Assembly: GCF_003350535.1 (NCBI RefSeq)
Contig: NZ_QQBB01000003.1
Span: 372,001-436,000 of the forward strand
Direction of reading: 5' to 3'
Length of the DNA stretch: 64,000 nt
DNA from: Microvirga subterranea
GTDB lineage: Bacteria > Pseudomonadota > Alphaproteobacteria > Rhizobiales > Beijerinckiaceae
The position numbers and the translations under genes were made by a program. The notes beneath the pieces were generated by a model. The model was not told the origin of the DNA, did not search any database, and was given only the letters and a program-made list of their open reading frames with translations. Of this stretch, positions 18,330-30,925 are shown piece by piece. Every line of letters starts with the position of its first letter. Position 1 is the first letter of the stretch.

Positions 18330-19343
18330 TCAGGCCTCCATCGTCTCGACGAGGGCCCGCCCGACCCGGGCGGGTCCCGGGAAGTAGTCCCATTCCTGCG
18401 CGTGCGGATAGGGCGTGTCCCACCCGGTCACACGCATGATCGGCGCCTCGAGAGCGTAGAAGCACGCCTCCTGCACCAGCGCCGCCAGTTCAGCGCCGAA
18501 GCCGGACGTGAGCGTCGCCTCGTGCACGACGACGCAGCGCCCCGTCTTCCGCACCGAAGCGGCAATCGTGTCGAGGTCGAGCGGCACCAGGGTGCGCAGG
18601 TCGATGATCTCGGCGTCGATGCCAGTCTCCGCCACCGCGGCCTGCGCCACGTAGACCATGGTGCCGTAGGCGAGCACCGTGAGGGCCGAGCCTTCCCGCA
18701 CCACCGACGCCTTGCCGAGCGGCAGGGTGTAATGCCCGGTCGGGACCTCGCCGAGATCGTGCTTCGACCAGGGCGTGACCGGCCGGTCGTGATGGCCGTC
18801 GAAGGGGCCGTTGTAGAGCCGCTTCGGCTCCAGGAAGATCACCGGGTCGGGATCCTGGATCGCGGAGATCAGCAGCCCCTTGGCGTCGTAGGGATTGGAC
18901 GGCACCACCGTCTTGAGACCAGAGACGTGGGTGAAGAGCGCCTCCGGGCTCTGGCTGTGAGTCTGGCCGCCGAAGATGCCGCCGCCGGTCGGCATGCGGA
19001 TCACCATCGGGCAGGTGAACTCGCCGTTCGAGCGGTAGCGCAGGCGCGCGGCCTCGGACACGATCTGGTCGTAGGCCGGATACATGTAGTCGGCGAACTG
19101 GATCTCGATGCAGGGACGCAAGCCGTAGGCCGCCATGCCGATGGCGGTGCCGACGATCCCGGCCTCGCTGATCGGCGCGTCGAAGCAGCGCGTCTTCCCG
19201 TATTTCTGCTGCAGGCCGGCCGTGCAGCGGAAGACGCCGCCGAAATACCCGACGTCCTCGCCGAAGACCACCACGGTCTCGTCCTGCCCCATCATCACGT
19301 CCATGGCGTCGCGGATCGCCTCGATCATCGTCATGCGCGCCAT
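18330..19343 (-). CDS. bkdA2: 2-oxoisovalerate dehydrogenase E1 beta subunit
   Basis: The 337-residue protein is the beta chain of the heterotetrameric thiamin-diphosphate-dependent E1. It has EDVGYFGGVFRCTAGL, ISEAGIVGTAIGMAAYGLRP and QFADYMYPAYDQIVSEAARL in the pyrimidine-binding half, and the transketolase C-terminal domain further on (IIDLRTLVPLDLDTI). It decarboxylates 2-oxo acids of Val, Leu and Ile together with E1alpha. It begins 3 bp after the E1alpha stop, so the subunits are likely co-translated. Confidence 0.95.
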   Translation of the reverse strand: MARMTMIEAIRDAMDVMMGQDETVVVFGEDVGYFGGVFRCTAGLQQKYGKTRCFDAPISEAGIVGTAIGMAAYGLRPCIEIQFADYMYPAYDQIVSEAARLRYRSNGEFTCPMVIRMPTGGGIFGGQTHSQSPEALFTHVSGLKTVVPSNPYDAKGLLISAIQDPDPVIFLEPKRLYNGPFDGHHDRPVTPWSKHDLGEVPTGHYTLPLGKASVVREGSALTVLAYGTMVYVAQAAVAETGIDAEIIDLRTLVPLDLDTIAASVRKTGRCVVVHEATLTSGFGAELAALVQEACFYALEAPIMRVTGWDTPYPHAQEWDYFPGPARVGRALVETMEA

Positions 19344-19346
19344 GAC

Positions 19347-20585
<1,239 letters not shown>

Positions 20586-20649
20586 TCATCCTCCCGACGT
20601 GGAAACTAGGGGCCGGTTTCAGCTCGGCCATAGGCGATGATTGGGACGA

Positions 20650-21372
20650 TCAAGGCAATGCCGGCTCGAGGGCCGCACGGCGCTCGGCGCGGCTCGCCGC
20701 TTCCTGAGAGCACTTCTCCAGATGAGCCGCCTTGTTGATGACCTGAAGATTGGGCGCGCCCCAGAACGCGAGCAGGTCCGGCCAGGGTGTTTGGCGATGC
20801 TCCGCCCAAACCGCAAAGAGCGGTACGCGGTGGTCGACCTCCGCCGTCCTGAGAAGGCGGCGCCCGCTCGCCGGGCATTTCCGATTCTGGCGGAGCTTAA
20901 GCGCCTTCAGATGATCGGTCGGCGCGGTCCAGAGCTGCCAGGCGACGACGCAGGCAGCATGCCACGTGGCGTTCCGGTTGGGCTTCCCGTCGCCCCAGAG
21001 GTCCCGGTGCCAGCCGAGCCGGAAGACCGGCTGGCCGCAGACGCAGCAATGGCCGTCCCCGCGCGAGAAATCCGGCTCCCGGTACGGGGCCGGCGGCATG
21101 CGGAAGGAGAGCGGCAGGCCGGTGGCCTTCTCGCGCCCGAGCCGCCAGGTCCAGCCGTCGGGAGCCCCGCTCTTGGCCGCTAGCGCCCGGGCCAGCCTGT
21201 CGGCCCGCAGGGGATGATGACGCCAGTAACCCTCGACCGCGCGGCGCTGCGTCGGCGGGGTGAAAGGTTGCCTGAGGGCATGATTGAGCACGCAGGCCGG
21301 GAAAAGCTCGGACAGGCGGCGTTCGAGCCTAGCCCTGGATTTCGCGTTTCTCTCGTCTCGCCAGGTGGACAT
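20650..21372 (-). CDS. HNH-like zinc-binding protein (possible endonuclease)
   Basis: The chosen start ATG 21372 (MSTWRDERNAKSRARLERRL) gives 240 residues; the frame stays open to 21636, so longer forms are possible. A CxxC (HCCVCGQPVF) with WHAAC suggests a zinc site. Near the C-terminus TAEVDHRVPLFAVW and NLQVINKAAHLEKC resemble the DH...N...H arrangement of HNH nucleases. The fold assignment is by pattern only. There is no partner methylase, phage or toxin gene beside it. It lies 70 bp upstream of the bkd operon on the same strand. Confidence 0.6.
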   Translation of the reverse strand: MSTWRDERNAKSRARLERRLSELFPACVLNHALRQPFTPPTQRRAVEGYWRHHPLRADRLARALAAKSGAPDGWTWRLGREKATGLPLSFRMPPAPYREPDFSRGDGHCCVCGQPVFRLGWHRDLWGDGKPNRNATWHAACVVAWQLWTAPTDHLKALKLRQNRKCPASGRRLLRTAEVDHRVPLFAVWAEHRQTPWPDLLAFWGAPNLQVINKAAHLEKCSQEAASRAERRAALEPALP

Positions 21373-21712
21373 TCCGGAGCAGCCATCCTTGTCGTTCGCC
21401 GCGGCCCGACCATCGGCGGCCACAGGCGCGAGCCTACCGCATAACATCGAATGATGGGTGCAAGGTAAACGCGAAACGGGACCGAGCAGAGATGCAGTTT
21501 GGCCCCGATCGGAGTTGGCTCGGTCGACGAACGGCGGAACGATCGGGAAAGCCGGACATGCCTCTGCCGCCCGCGCGGCAAAGGCCGCAGCATCAGGTCC
21601 GGGACGCAGGAGGCGAGCCCTTTGGCAGGGGTCCATCTTCGGAAAAACGACAGCGGAAAGGCCCGGATACCATCGGAGCCTCTCCCAGCGTGGAATTCCG
21701 AACCGGCCCGCG
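21373..21712. other. Intergenic region, possible upstream extension of the HNH-like gene
   Basis: The minus-strand frame of the HNH-like protein remains open to 21636, but the predicted residues look random (Ala/Arg/Pro-rich). Apart from that I see no gene, no terminator with a T-run for the RTX gene ending at 21713, and no repeat. Confidence 0.4.
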
Positions 21713-24700
21713 TCAGACGAAGAAGAAGTCCTTGTAGGTGAGGGTCGTGCCCTCGCCCTTCTGGAGCTTGAGGGAGGCGATCTCCACCATGGCCTTGGAG
21801 CCCGAGCCGTCCACGTCGAAGTAGAGCTTCTTGGTCCGGGCGTTGTAGATGAAGAAGTCGTCCTTGTCGGCGGCCTTGTCGCCCACCTTGAAGAAGCTCG
21901 CCTTCATCTTCACCGGCTTGTCGAGCGAGGCGCCCTTGTTCTTCAGGGACTTGGCGATGGTCTTGTTGGTGAACGCCGCGTCGTCGAAGAAGATCGAGTC
22001 GTACTTCGGCCCGAAGTCGAGGATCTGGTCCTTGCTCTTGTTGGCCAGGCTCTTGTTCGGTGCTCCCTTGGCGTTCGTCAGCTTGGTGTTGAACACGAAG
22101 GCGTCGCGGCTCGCCGCACCCTTGCCGCCGGTGAGCTTGTCCTTGCCCTCGCCGCCCCCGAGCACGTCGTTGCCGGCCTCGCCCTTGAGGATGTCAGCAC
22201 CGCCCTGCCCGAACAGGCGGTCGTTGCTGAGCCCGCCCGCGAGAGTGTCGTTGAGACCGCCGCCGAAGAACACGTCGTGGTCGGCCGAGCCGGCGGTGAT
22301 CTCCGGGTTGACGTCGGCGACGTTGATGACGAGGTCCTTGGTCAGGCTTTCGCCGGTCTGGTCGGTGACCTTGACCTTGATCGTGTGGCGGGCCGCCTGC
22401 TCGAAGTCGAGCCGGAACCCGTTCTCGACCAGGATCTGGTTGCCTGCGAGCTTGAAGCGCCCGCCGGCCCCGTCGAGGAGCTGGTAGGTGTGGGTGTCCC
22501 CAGCCGTGTCCACGGCCGAGAGGGTGCCCACCAGCTTACCGGAGGCTGAATACTCCTCCGCCGTGCTGGCGCTCAAGATGACATCGGTAGGGGTACTGTT
22601 GGGACTCGATGGACTGCTGGGATTCGTAGGATCTTCAGGGTTTGTCGGATCGGTCGGGTTACCCGGATCCGTAGGGTCTGTCGGATCCGTAGGGTCTGTC
22701 GGGTCTGTCGGATCGGTTGGAGCAGGGGGATCTTCGACGAGGATCACCCTTTGGCCATTGAACGTCGCGAACTGCACGTTACGGACGGTGTCCGTTCCAT
22801 CGCCAGCCTGACGCAGATCCTCGACCGTATAGCTGCCATCGTCGTTGCGCTTGATCTTGTAGTTAGACCGCTCACCGGAGAACAAGGCCGTGTTGTATCC
22901 GGCTCCGCCGTCGAGCAGATCATTTCCTGCTCCGCCGTCCAGGGTATCGTCGCCGCCGCCGCCCTCAAGAATGTCGGCGCCATCGCCCCCGCTCAGGCTG
23001 TTCTGACCGTCATGACCGACAATTCGGTTTGCAAGCTCATTGCCTACGATGGCCATCGGGATGTTCCAAAATTCCGCCCGAGCCACCAGCACTTCCACTT
23101 CCGCTCCGGCATTGAGCACGAAGCCGTCCCCGACGATATATGCCGTATCGAAGCCTTCGCCGGCTGCCTCGAGGACGGTGTCGCCCTGCTTGACGTAGTA
23201 GGTGTCGTCTCCGGAACCGCCCCTCAGCTCATCGAGCCCCTCGTCGCCCGAGAGAACGTCGTTGCCTCCCCAGCCTTCCAGCACGTCGTTTCCGTCGTCG
23301 CCCTTGAGGACATTGACACCTTCGTGCCCGACGATGCGGTTGGCGGAGCCGTTGCCAGTGATGCTGACCGAGCCGGGAAACTGGCTCCAAGCCTGGAGCA
23401 CCTCGACCTCGGTGCCGGCGTTGAGGGTGTAAGCCGAGGACACGACATAGACGGTGTCGTGTCCCTCCCCGACAAGTTCCCTCACCCGGTCGCCGGCCTC
23501 GTCCACGTAGTACGTGTCGTCGCCGGTTCCACCGACGAGCAAATCCGCTCCTTCGTCGCCGGACAGGACATCGTCGCCGCCCTTGCCCTCCAGAGTGTCG
23601 TCGCCGCCGCCGCCCTTGAGGACGTTGACGACATCGTGTCCGACGATCCGATTGGCGAGCTCGTTGCCGGTGATCGCAATGTCGAGGGAGGTGAGTTGGC
23701 TTTCGGCCACCAGATCCTCCACCTGGACGCCGGCAGCCAGGACATAGCTTGAGCACGTCACATTGATCGTGTCGCGTCCCTCTCCCGCTAGCTCGATCAC
23801 CGTATCGTCGGGCCGATCGACCGTATAGATGTCGTTCCCAATCCCGCCTTGCAGGACGTCCGCCCCCGTACCGCCGTAGAGTTGATCGTCGCCCTCGCCC
23901 CCCTCGAGCGTGTCGTTGCCATCTCCGCCATAGAGGCGATCCAGGCTGTCCAATCCCCGAATGTGGTTCGCGAGATGGTCACCCCTGAGGACATCGTCCA
24001 CCAGGGAACCGTCGATGTTCTCGATGCTCTCGTACTGGTCACCTTGCGCGACGCCGCGGTTCTGAGAGGGATCAGCGAGGTTCACCTCGACGCCGCTTGT
24101 GCCGTAATACGAGGCCGTGTCGCGGCCCCTCCCGCCTCTGAGGAGGTCTGCGCCCTCGCCTCCGCTCAGAACGTCGTCGCCGTCTCCGCCGAGGAGCGTG
24201 TCGTTCCCGCCGAAACCTCGCAGGACGTCGTTCAGGCCTGTGCCGACATATTGCTCGGCGCCATTGCCGCCATACCAGTCCTCGGCTCCTCCCCGCGGAT
24301 CTAAGATTCGATAGCGGACGTTGGAGATGTCGGCCGCCCTGTCGTCGGATGTCCAGCTCACCATCAACCGACCGTCGAGCAGCTGCGTGATCTTAAGATC
24401 GTCCTGCGTCCCGAAGGAGGTTACCGTATAGGCTTCGCTGGTCGGGTCGCCGTTCGCATCGAAGGTTCTCACATGGCATGAACTGCCAGTCCTATAGGCT
24501 ACCGCGAAGCCACCATCCCTCAGCCATGTCAGGACAGGCTCATATGCGCCACTGACGGTGCTGTCGTACAGGATCTTCTCTGTCCCTCCCGAGCCATCCT
24601 GGTTCTTGATGACGGCACGGACCAGGGAGTGCAGTTGACCATCGATAGATCGCGACTCTGCCCAAGACACGACGAACTGGCCGCCTGCCAGTGACGTCAC

Positions 24701-25450
24701 GCAGGGCTGCGGCACGGCTCCGCCGGGACTCGTCGCCAGCGTGAACGTGCTGCCCAACTTCTCGCCGGTGGGACTCACGAGCTGCAGTTGAACGGTACGC
24801 CCAGATTCTGCGCCGTTCGGAGCGATCAGCTTCTGGGCGAATGCGACCGCGACATTGCCGTTGGCAAGGCCCGTGACCGAAGGATTGTAGTACTCGGCGG
24901 AAAACAGCGGCGGGACGGGGGCGGTGATCTCCGTCGTCACGCCCCTGGGAGCGCGCGTCTCGGTGAAATACTCCAGATAGATGACATGGTTGTCGGTGTT
25001 GACCGACGCTGAGACGAACCCATGCAGAACGTCGTTCATCGTCGCAAGCGACGCGTTTTCGTAGTTGTCCCAGGTCGCCGCCTGGGTCAGGAATTCTCCT
25101 CCAAGGGGAACGCCGTTGGAGTCAAAGGGGCGGCCATAGGTGAGCGTCGTCCCCGATCCAGGCGAGAAGTCGTCGTACGTCACGACAAAGCTGCCGTTTC
25201 TCAAGGCCGTGACGGCCGGCAGTTGGCCGGTCAGGTCGTTCTGATCGCCGATCCAGAACTCCTCTCCCTTCTTGGTTCCGTCGGCATTGAAGATCTGGCC
25301 GCGCACGCTCCACGGGCCATCCGCAACACTCGCCCGCTCCTGCCAGACGGCCAGAAAGGTCCCATTCGGGAGCGCCGTGATGTCGGCGTCCTGGTGAAAC
25401 CCGCCCTGGCTGTTCGCGAGTTGAACGTCGTTCCAAGGAACCAGCGCCAT
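21713..25450 (-). CDS. Large RTX calcium-binding protein with N-terminal repeats and cadherin-like domain
   Basis: This protein of about 1245 residues starts [18 protein letters not shown] with AGGAG six bases upstream. Residues 1-400 are propeller-like repeats of the type [15 protein letters not shown]...[16 protein letters not shown] nonapeptides follow ([20 protein letters not shown]). About residues 537-850 are three ~104-residue modules starting DDTYYVD. Then come a (Thr-Asp-Pro)-rich linker, a cadherin-like domain ([20 protein letters not shown]), more RTX, and a C-terminal type I signal-like end ([10 protein letters not shown]). It is probably secreted and calcium-folded. No enzyme domain is recognised; an adhesin or matrix role is plausible. 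Confidence 0.88.
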   Translation of the reverse strand: MALVPWNDVQLANSQGGFHQDADITALPNGTFLAVWQERASVADGPWSVRGQIFNADGTKKGEEFWIGDQNDLTGQLPAVTALRNGSFVVTYDDFSPGSGTTLTYGRPFDSNGVPLGGEFLTQAATWDNYENASLATMNDVLHGFVSASVNTDNHVIYLEYFTETRAPRGVTTEITAPVPPLFSAEYYNPSVTGLANGNVAVAFAQKLIAPNGAESGRTVQLQLVSPTGEKLGSTFTLATSPGGAVPQPCVTSLAGGQFVVSWAESRSIDGQLHSLVRAVIKNQDGSGGTEKILYDSTVSGAYEPVLTWLRDGGFAVAYRTGSSCHVRTFDANGDPTSEAYTVTSFGTQDDLKITQLLDGRLMVSWTSDDRAADISNVRYRILDPRGGAEDWYGGNGAEQYVGTGLNDVLRGFGGNDTLLGGDGDDVLSGGEGADLLRGGRGRDTASYYGTSGVEVNLADPSQNRGVAQGDQYESIENIDGSLVDDVLRGDHLANHIRGLDSLDRLYGGDGNDTLEGGEGDDQLYGGTGADVLQGGIGNDIYTVDRPDDTVIELAGEGRDTINVTCSSYVLAAGVQVEDLVAESQLTSLDIAITGNELANRIVGHDVVNVLKGGGGDDTLEGKGGDDVLSGDEGADLLVGGTGDDTYYVDEAGDRVRELVGEGHDTVYVVSSAYTLNAGTEVEVLQAWSQFPGSVSITGNGSANRIVGHEGVNVLKGDDGNDVLEGWGGNDVLSGDEGLDELRGGSGDDTYYVKQGDTVLEAAGEGFDTAYIVGDGFVLNAGAEVEVLVARAEFWNIPMAIVGNELANRIVGHDGQNSLSGGDGADILEGGGGDDTLDGGAGNDLLDGGAGYNTALFSGERSNYKIKRNDDGSYTVEDLRQAGDGTDTVRNVQFATFNGQRVILVEDPPAPTDPTDPTDPTDPTDPTDPGNPTDPTNPEDPTNPSSPSSPNSTPTDVILSASTAEEYSASGKLVGTLSAVDTAGDTHTYQLLDGAGGRFKLAGNQILVENGFRLDFEQAARHTIKVKVTDQTGESLTKDLVINVADVNPEITAGSADHDVFFGGGLNDTLAGGLSNDRLFGQGGADILKGEAGNDVLGGGEGKDKLTGGKGAASRDAFVFNTKLTNAKGAPNKSLANKSKDQILDFGPKYDSIFFDDAAFTNKTIAKSLKNKGASLDKPVKMKASFFKVGDKAADKDDFFIYNARTKKLYFDVDGSGSKAMVEIASLKLQKGEGTTLTYKDFFFV
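22640..22722. repeat. Simple 9-bp tandem repeat coding (Thr-Asp-Pro)n
   Basis: Degenerate repeats of GGGTCTGTCGGATCCGTA type encode the linker [16 protein letters not shown] in the 1245-residue RTX protein. The units are in multiples of three, so slippage would change linker length without a frameshift. Confidence 0.7.
22898..23841. repeat. Three ~312-bp tandem modules in the RTX gene
   Basis: Three consecutive protein modules of 104-105 residues begin at about 23841, 23522 and 23209 (reading on the minus strand). Each runs through (D/N)D(T)[30 protein letters not shown] and three RTX nonapeptides. They look like an internal triplication. Confidence 0.75.
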
Positions 25451-25484
25451 TCCGTGCTCCTGTACCGCGAGGCATCGGCAAATT

Positions 25485-25499
25485 GATATATTATATCAC
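25485..25499. promoter_or_regulatory. AT-rich palindrome upstream of the large RTX gene
   Basis: TGATATATTATATCA has 7-bp arms around a single central T and lies 35-49 bp upstream of the ATG at 25450. The same TGATA-N5-TATCA form recurs at 32807-32821 upstream of another RTX gene. It could be an operator or part of the promoter; the role is inferred. Confidence 0.45.
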
Positions 25500-25646
25500 T
25501 AAATATCCCTTTCTCTTCTGGAGGCAAGATCACCGCTGGAAATCCTCGGCAAAACCGAGCGATGCGGCGGACGGCGCACCCCACTCGACGCGAAAGAACC
25601 CCACCGGGCGAGCAGGGCTTGATGTCGTTTCCCGGTGAGGCGGACG

Positions 25647-28145
<2,499 letters not shown>

Positions 28146-28280
28146 CTATCATGGGAATTTACGCAACGTAACTACATAAACAGAGAGGGCAGTTACGGCA
28201 GCCAAGCTTGTTTTCGGCCGTATCGTTACTTTTGCGTTGCCCGCTTGGGCGATGAAATTCTTACGCCCTGCGAACGAAAA

Positions 28281-28302
28281 GGCCCGGAGGTCGCTCCGGG
28301 CC
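28281..28302 (-). terminator. Rho-independent terminator of ssb
   Basis: GGCCCGGAG (28281-28289) pairs with CTCCGGGCC (28294-28302) across GTCG. On the minus strand the stem is followed by TTTTCGTTCG. It sits 14 bp beyond the ssb stop. Confidence 0.85.
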
Positions 28303-28315
28303 GGGTCGGCACCGA

Positions 28316-28843
28316 CTAGAACGGAATGTCGTCGTCGAGGTCGTTGTAGCGGGAGCCACCGCCTCCCCCACCGAAGGACGAGGACTGGGCCGGGGCCGGG
28401 CGCCGCTCCATCGGTGCGGATCGTCCGAAGTCGCCGCCGCTGCGGACCTGGCCCGGCTCCTCGTCGCCGTACTCGGAGGCTCCCCCGCCGCCGCGGCTGT
28501 CCAGGATCGTCAGCTCGCCCCGGAAGCGCTGCAGCACGATCTCGGTCGTGTACTTCTCCTGCCCCTGCTGGTCCTGCCACTTGCGCGTCTGCAGCTGGCC
28601 CTCGATGTACACCTTCGAGCCCTTCTTCAGGTACTGCTCCGCCACCCGCGCCAGGTTCTCGTTGAAGATCACCACCGAGTGCCACTCGGTCTTCTCCTTG
28701 CGCTCGCCCGTGCCCTTGTCCTTCCAGGTCTCCGACGTGGCGATCCTCAGGTTCACCACCGGCTCGCCCGAGTTCAGCCGCCGCACCTCCGGGTCACGAC
28801 CCAGATTGCCTACCAGGATCACCTTGTTCACGCTGCCTGCCAT
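28316..28843 (-). CDS. ssb: Single-stranded DNA-binding protein
   Basis: The 175-residue protein has the N-terminal OB fold ([20 protein letters not shown] to [20 protein letters not shown]), a Gly/Ser/Arg-rich flexible linker, and the acidic tail DDDIPF that recruits DNA polymerase, RecO, PriA and other partners. It coats ssDNA as a tetramer during replication and repair. Length and tail match alphaproteobacterial SSB. It is a core gene lying between RTX genes. In many proteobacteria ssb is beside uvrA, but here uvrA is 6 kb away with RTX genes in between. Confidence 0.97.
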   Translation of the reverse strand: MAGSVNKVILVGNLGRDPEVRRLNSGEPVVNLRIATSETWKDKGTGERKEKTEWHSVVIFNENLARVAEQYLKKGSKVYIEGQLQTRKWQDQQGQEKYTTEIVLQRFRGELTILDSRGGGGASEYGDEEPGQVRSGGDFGRSAPMERRPAPAQSSSFGGGGGGSRYNDLDDDIPF

Positions 28844-29035
28844 AACGGCTCTCCTTCGCTTGAGGCAGAGTTCTGAGCCCCGCCGGAGCCGGTTACAAGC
28901 CAGGGGCGAGGTTCTGCACAGACCTGTCCCCAGTTAAAGGCTAATCACCCGGCTCCCTTCCACCTCACCGGAGCAACAGTCTCCTTGATCCCCATTGACC
29001 GGTGCGAAGGAAGACGTTGCAAATTCGTCTATGCA

Positions 29036-29052
29036 ATGTAATTAGATTACAT
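29036..29052. promoter_or_regulatory. 17-bp palindrome upstream of the 439-residue RTX gene
   Basis: ATGTAATTAGATTACAT has perfect 7-bp arms around TAG and ends 20 bp before the ATG at 29073, just ahead of the TAGGAGGA ribosome site. Position and symmetry suit a repressor site overlapping the transcription start. This is inference. Confidence 0.45.
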
Positions 29053-29072
29053 AACTTCGGTAGGAGGAATGC

Positions 29073-30392
29073 ATGGCTAAGAAGAAAACAATCAAGGGAA
29101 CGGTGTCGACCGATTGGCTCTTCGGAACAGTCAAGAACGACATGATGGAGGGTCTCAAGGGGGACGATTCCATCTCCAGCCTGCTCGGCAGCGACAAGCT
29201 GTACGGCGATGAGGGCGACGACACTCTCTACGGCGGAGACGGTAACGATTCCCTGTCGGGCGACGACGACAACGATTACCTGGACGGCGGGTTGGGCAAC
29301 GATAAGCTGTTCGGCGGCGAAGGCGATGACAACCTTTCCGGCGGCAAGGGCAACGACAACCTTTCTGGCGGGGAGGACAACGACAGCCTTTACGGATGGG
29401 AAGGCAACGACAAGCTCTCCGGCGATGCAGGCGATGACTATCTCTCGGGCGACGAGGGCAACGATCGGCTGATCGGCGGCGCCGGCCGTGACCAGCTTTA
29501 TGGCGGCTCGGATAACGATCGGCTCGATGGCGGCGAAGGGCACGACCGGCTCGATGGCGGCGGTGGCAGCGACAACCTCGTCGGCGGCAATGGAAACGAT
29601 TATCTCACCGGCGGGAATGACGCTGTGCGGGACGTCCTTTCGGGCGGCGCTGGCCGCGACAGGGTCGTTCTTCAGAAGGAGGATACGGCCCTGGGGGGCA
29701 AGGACGAGGACACGCTCGTCATCACGGTGTATGATTATCTCGCGACGGACTCCGTCACGTACACGCTCGACCTGTCGAAGATCACCGGCAAGGGGGCTGC
29801 CAACATCGGTCACCAGAACATGAAGGCTGGGCAGTTCGAGAACGCGGAGGTGATAATCGACGGCGCAGGCGATGGCAGCCTCTTCATCGGCTCAAAGGGC
29901 GACGACAGCTTCAATATTTGGGGAAGCAGCGGCACGGTCAAAGGTGGCGCAGGCAATGATCGGATTTCGGTGAGCTCATACGGGTCCGAGACGAACCCCG
30001 ACCTGCGCTACTCGATCGATGGCGGAGCAGGCAACGACCGGATCACGAGCTACGGTGGGAACATGATCACAGGCGGTGCGGGGTCGGACATCTTCGTGAT
30101 GAACTGGGACGCGACGCCCGGAGCACGCGTCAACACGATCATGGACTTCACATCCAAGGATCGTCTTCTTCTCGACTACCTGTCCTCGACTATAACGATG
30201 AACAAAGCGAATCCGCTCGTCGCAGGCTCCGATCCGGTCGCCAATTCGACAATGGCTCAGTTCCTCTATGACACCGACGACGGACGGCTGTTCATCGATC
30301 TCGACGGAACCGGAGCAAGGGCTGCCATTCAGGTCTTCACCCTAGCCAACAAGGCAGCGCTGACGGCATCGAGCTTCATCTTCGACTTCTGA
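29073..30392 (+). CDS. RTX calcium-binding protein, nonapeptide-rich
   Basis: The 439-residue protein enters RTX repeats almost at once: after MAKKKTIKGTVSTDWLFG it runs through some fourteen paired GGxGxDxLx blocks ([19 protein letters not shown] and so on) to about residue 195. A beta-rich C-terminal half follows, containing one more RTX pair and DGRLFIDLDGTGARAAIQVF near the end. Its C-terminus (TASSFIFDF) differs from the cassette shared by its neighbours but keeps the hydrophobic finish typical of type I substrates. A strong AGGAGGA precedes the ATG. No catalytic domain is visible. It is the only plus-strand member of the RTX cluster. Confidence 0.88.
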   Translation: MAKKKTIKGTVSTDWLFGTVKNDMMEGLKGDDSISSLLGSDKLYGDEGDDTLYGGDGNDSLSGDDDNDYLDGGLGNDKLFGGEGDDNLSGGKGNDNLSGGEDNDSLYGWEGNDKLSGDAGDDYLSGDEGNDRLIGGAGRDQLYGGSDNDRLDGGEGHDRLDGGGGSDNLVGGNGNDYLTGGNDAVRDVLSGGAGRDRVVLQKEDTALGGKDEDTLVITVYDYLATDSVTYTLDLSKITGKGAANIGHQNMKAGQFENAEVIIDGAGDGSLFIGSKGDDSFNIWGSSGTVKGGAGNDRISVSSYGSETNPDLRYSIDGGAGNDRITSYGGNMITGGAGSDIFVMNWDATPGARVNTIMDFTSKDRLLLDYLSSTITMNKANPLVAGSDPVANSTMAQFLYDTDDGRLFIDLDGTGARAAIQVFTLANKAALTASSFIFDF

Positions 30393-30414
30393 CAACCTTT
30401 GGCCGAATGATCTT

Positions 30415-30440
30415 GGCCCGCCTCCCGAGGCGGGCCTTTT
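30415..30440 (+). terminator. Rho-independent terminator of the 439-residue RTX gene
   Basis: GGCCCGCCTC (30415-30424) and GAGGCGGGCC (30427-30436) make a 10-bp stem followed by TTTT, 22 bp after the stop at 30392. Confidence 0.9.
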
Positions 30441-30462
30441 CGTTGTTTCGCGTTCGCAAACT

Positions 30463-30813
30463 TTATTGTGCAAGGGCCCTCTTCGCGACTGCAAGAGCTG
30501 CGTCGCATTCCGCCTTGTCGCCCGCTTGATCGGCTTGGCGAGCGCTGCCGAGAGCCGCGAGAGCCGCCTCTTCGGACTTGCCTTCGCCCAACTTCTGCTC
30601 AGCGGCCGCAATGGAGGCGGGGGTCGGCTCCCGGTGCAGGCGGGCGGCGTTGGATTCCGCACCGGCCCTTCCTGCCCCTGCAGCCGCATCGATCCGGGCA
30701 TCGACCTGTTTCTGGACTTGGTCGATCTCCTGGGTACACGGGCCGGCGAGACCGGGTTGGGCCGTGAGAAGCAGCGCGAAGGCGGCGCCCGAAGCGATCC
30801 GATGGAGGGTCAT
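30463..30813 (-). CDS. Small periplasmic hypothetical protein
   Basis: The 116-residue protein starts at ATG 30813 (MTLHRIASGAAFALLLTAQP) with GGAG eight bases upstream; a longer frame to 30876 is less likely. The signal peptide ends near GLAG. The mature part is Ala-rich and helical, with two Cys (GPCTQEIDQVQKQVDARID and DKAECDAALAVAKRALAQ) that could pair. The pattern suits a small helical periplasmic protein. Function is unknown. It is embedded among RTX genes with no obvious link to them. Confidence 0.65.
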   Translation of the reverse strand: MTLHRIASGAAFALLLTAQPGLAGPCTQEIDQVQKQVDARIDAAAGAGRAGAESNAARLHREPTPASIAAAEQKLGEGKSEEAALAALGSARQADQAGDKAECDAALAVAKRALAQ

Positions 30814-30869
30814 GATCCGGTCTCCGAGAGGAATGAGGTCATATCCAAGCTTAACGCAAGGAAAGATGA

Positions 30870-30897
30870 GCGCCACGCCTTTTTCGGAGCGTGGCGC
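30870..30897 (-). terminator. Probable terminator of the 599-residue RTX gene
   Basis: GCGCCACGC (30870-30878) and GCGTGGCGC (30889-30897) form a 9-bp stem 29 bp beyond the stop at 30926. On the minus strand TCATCTTTCC follows, a weak U-tract. Confidence 0.5.
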
Positions 30898-30925
30898 CCC
30901 TCAGGACTCTCGGGACCGAAGATCC

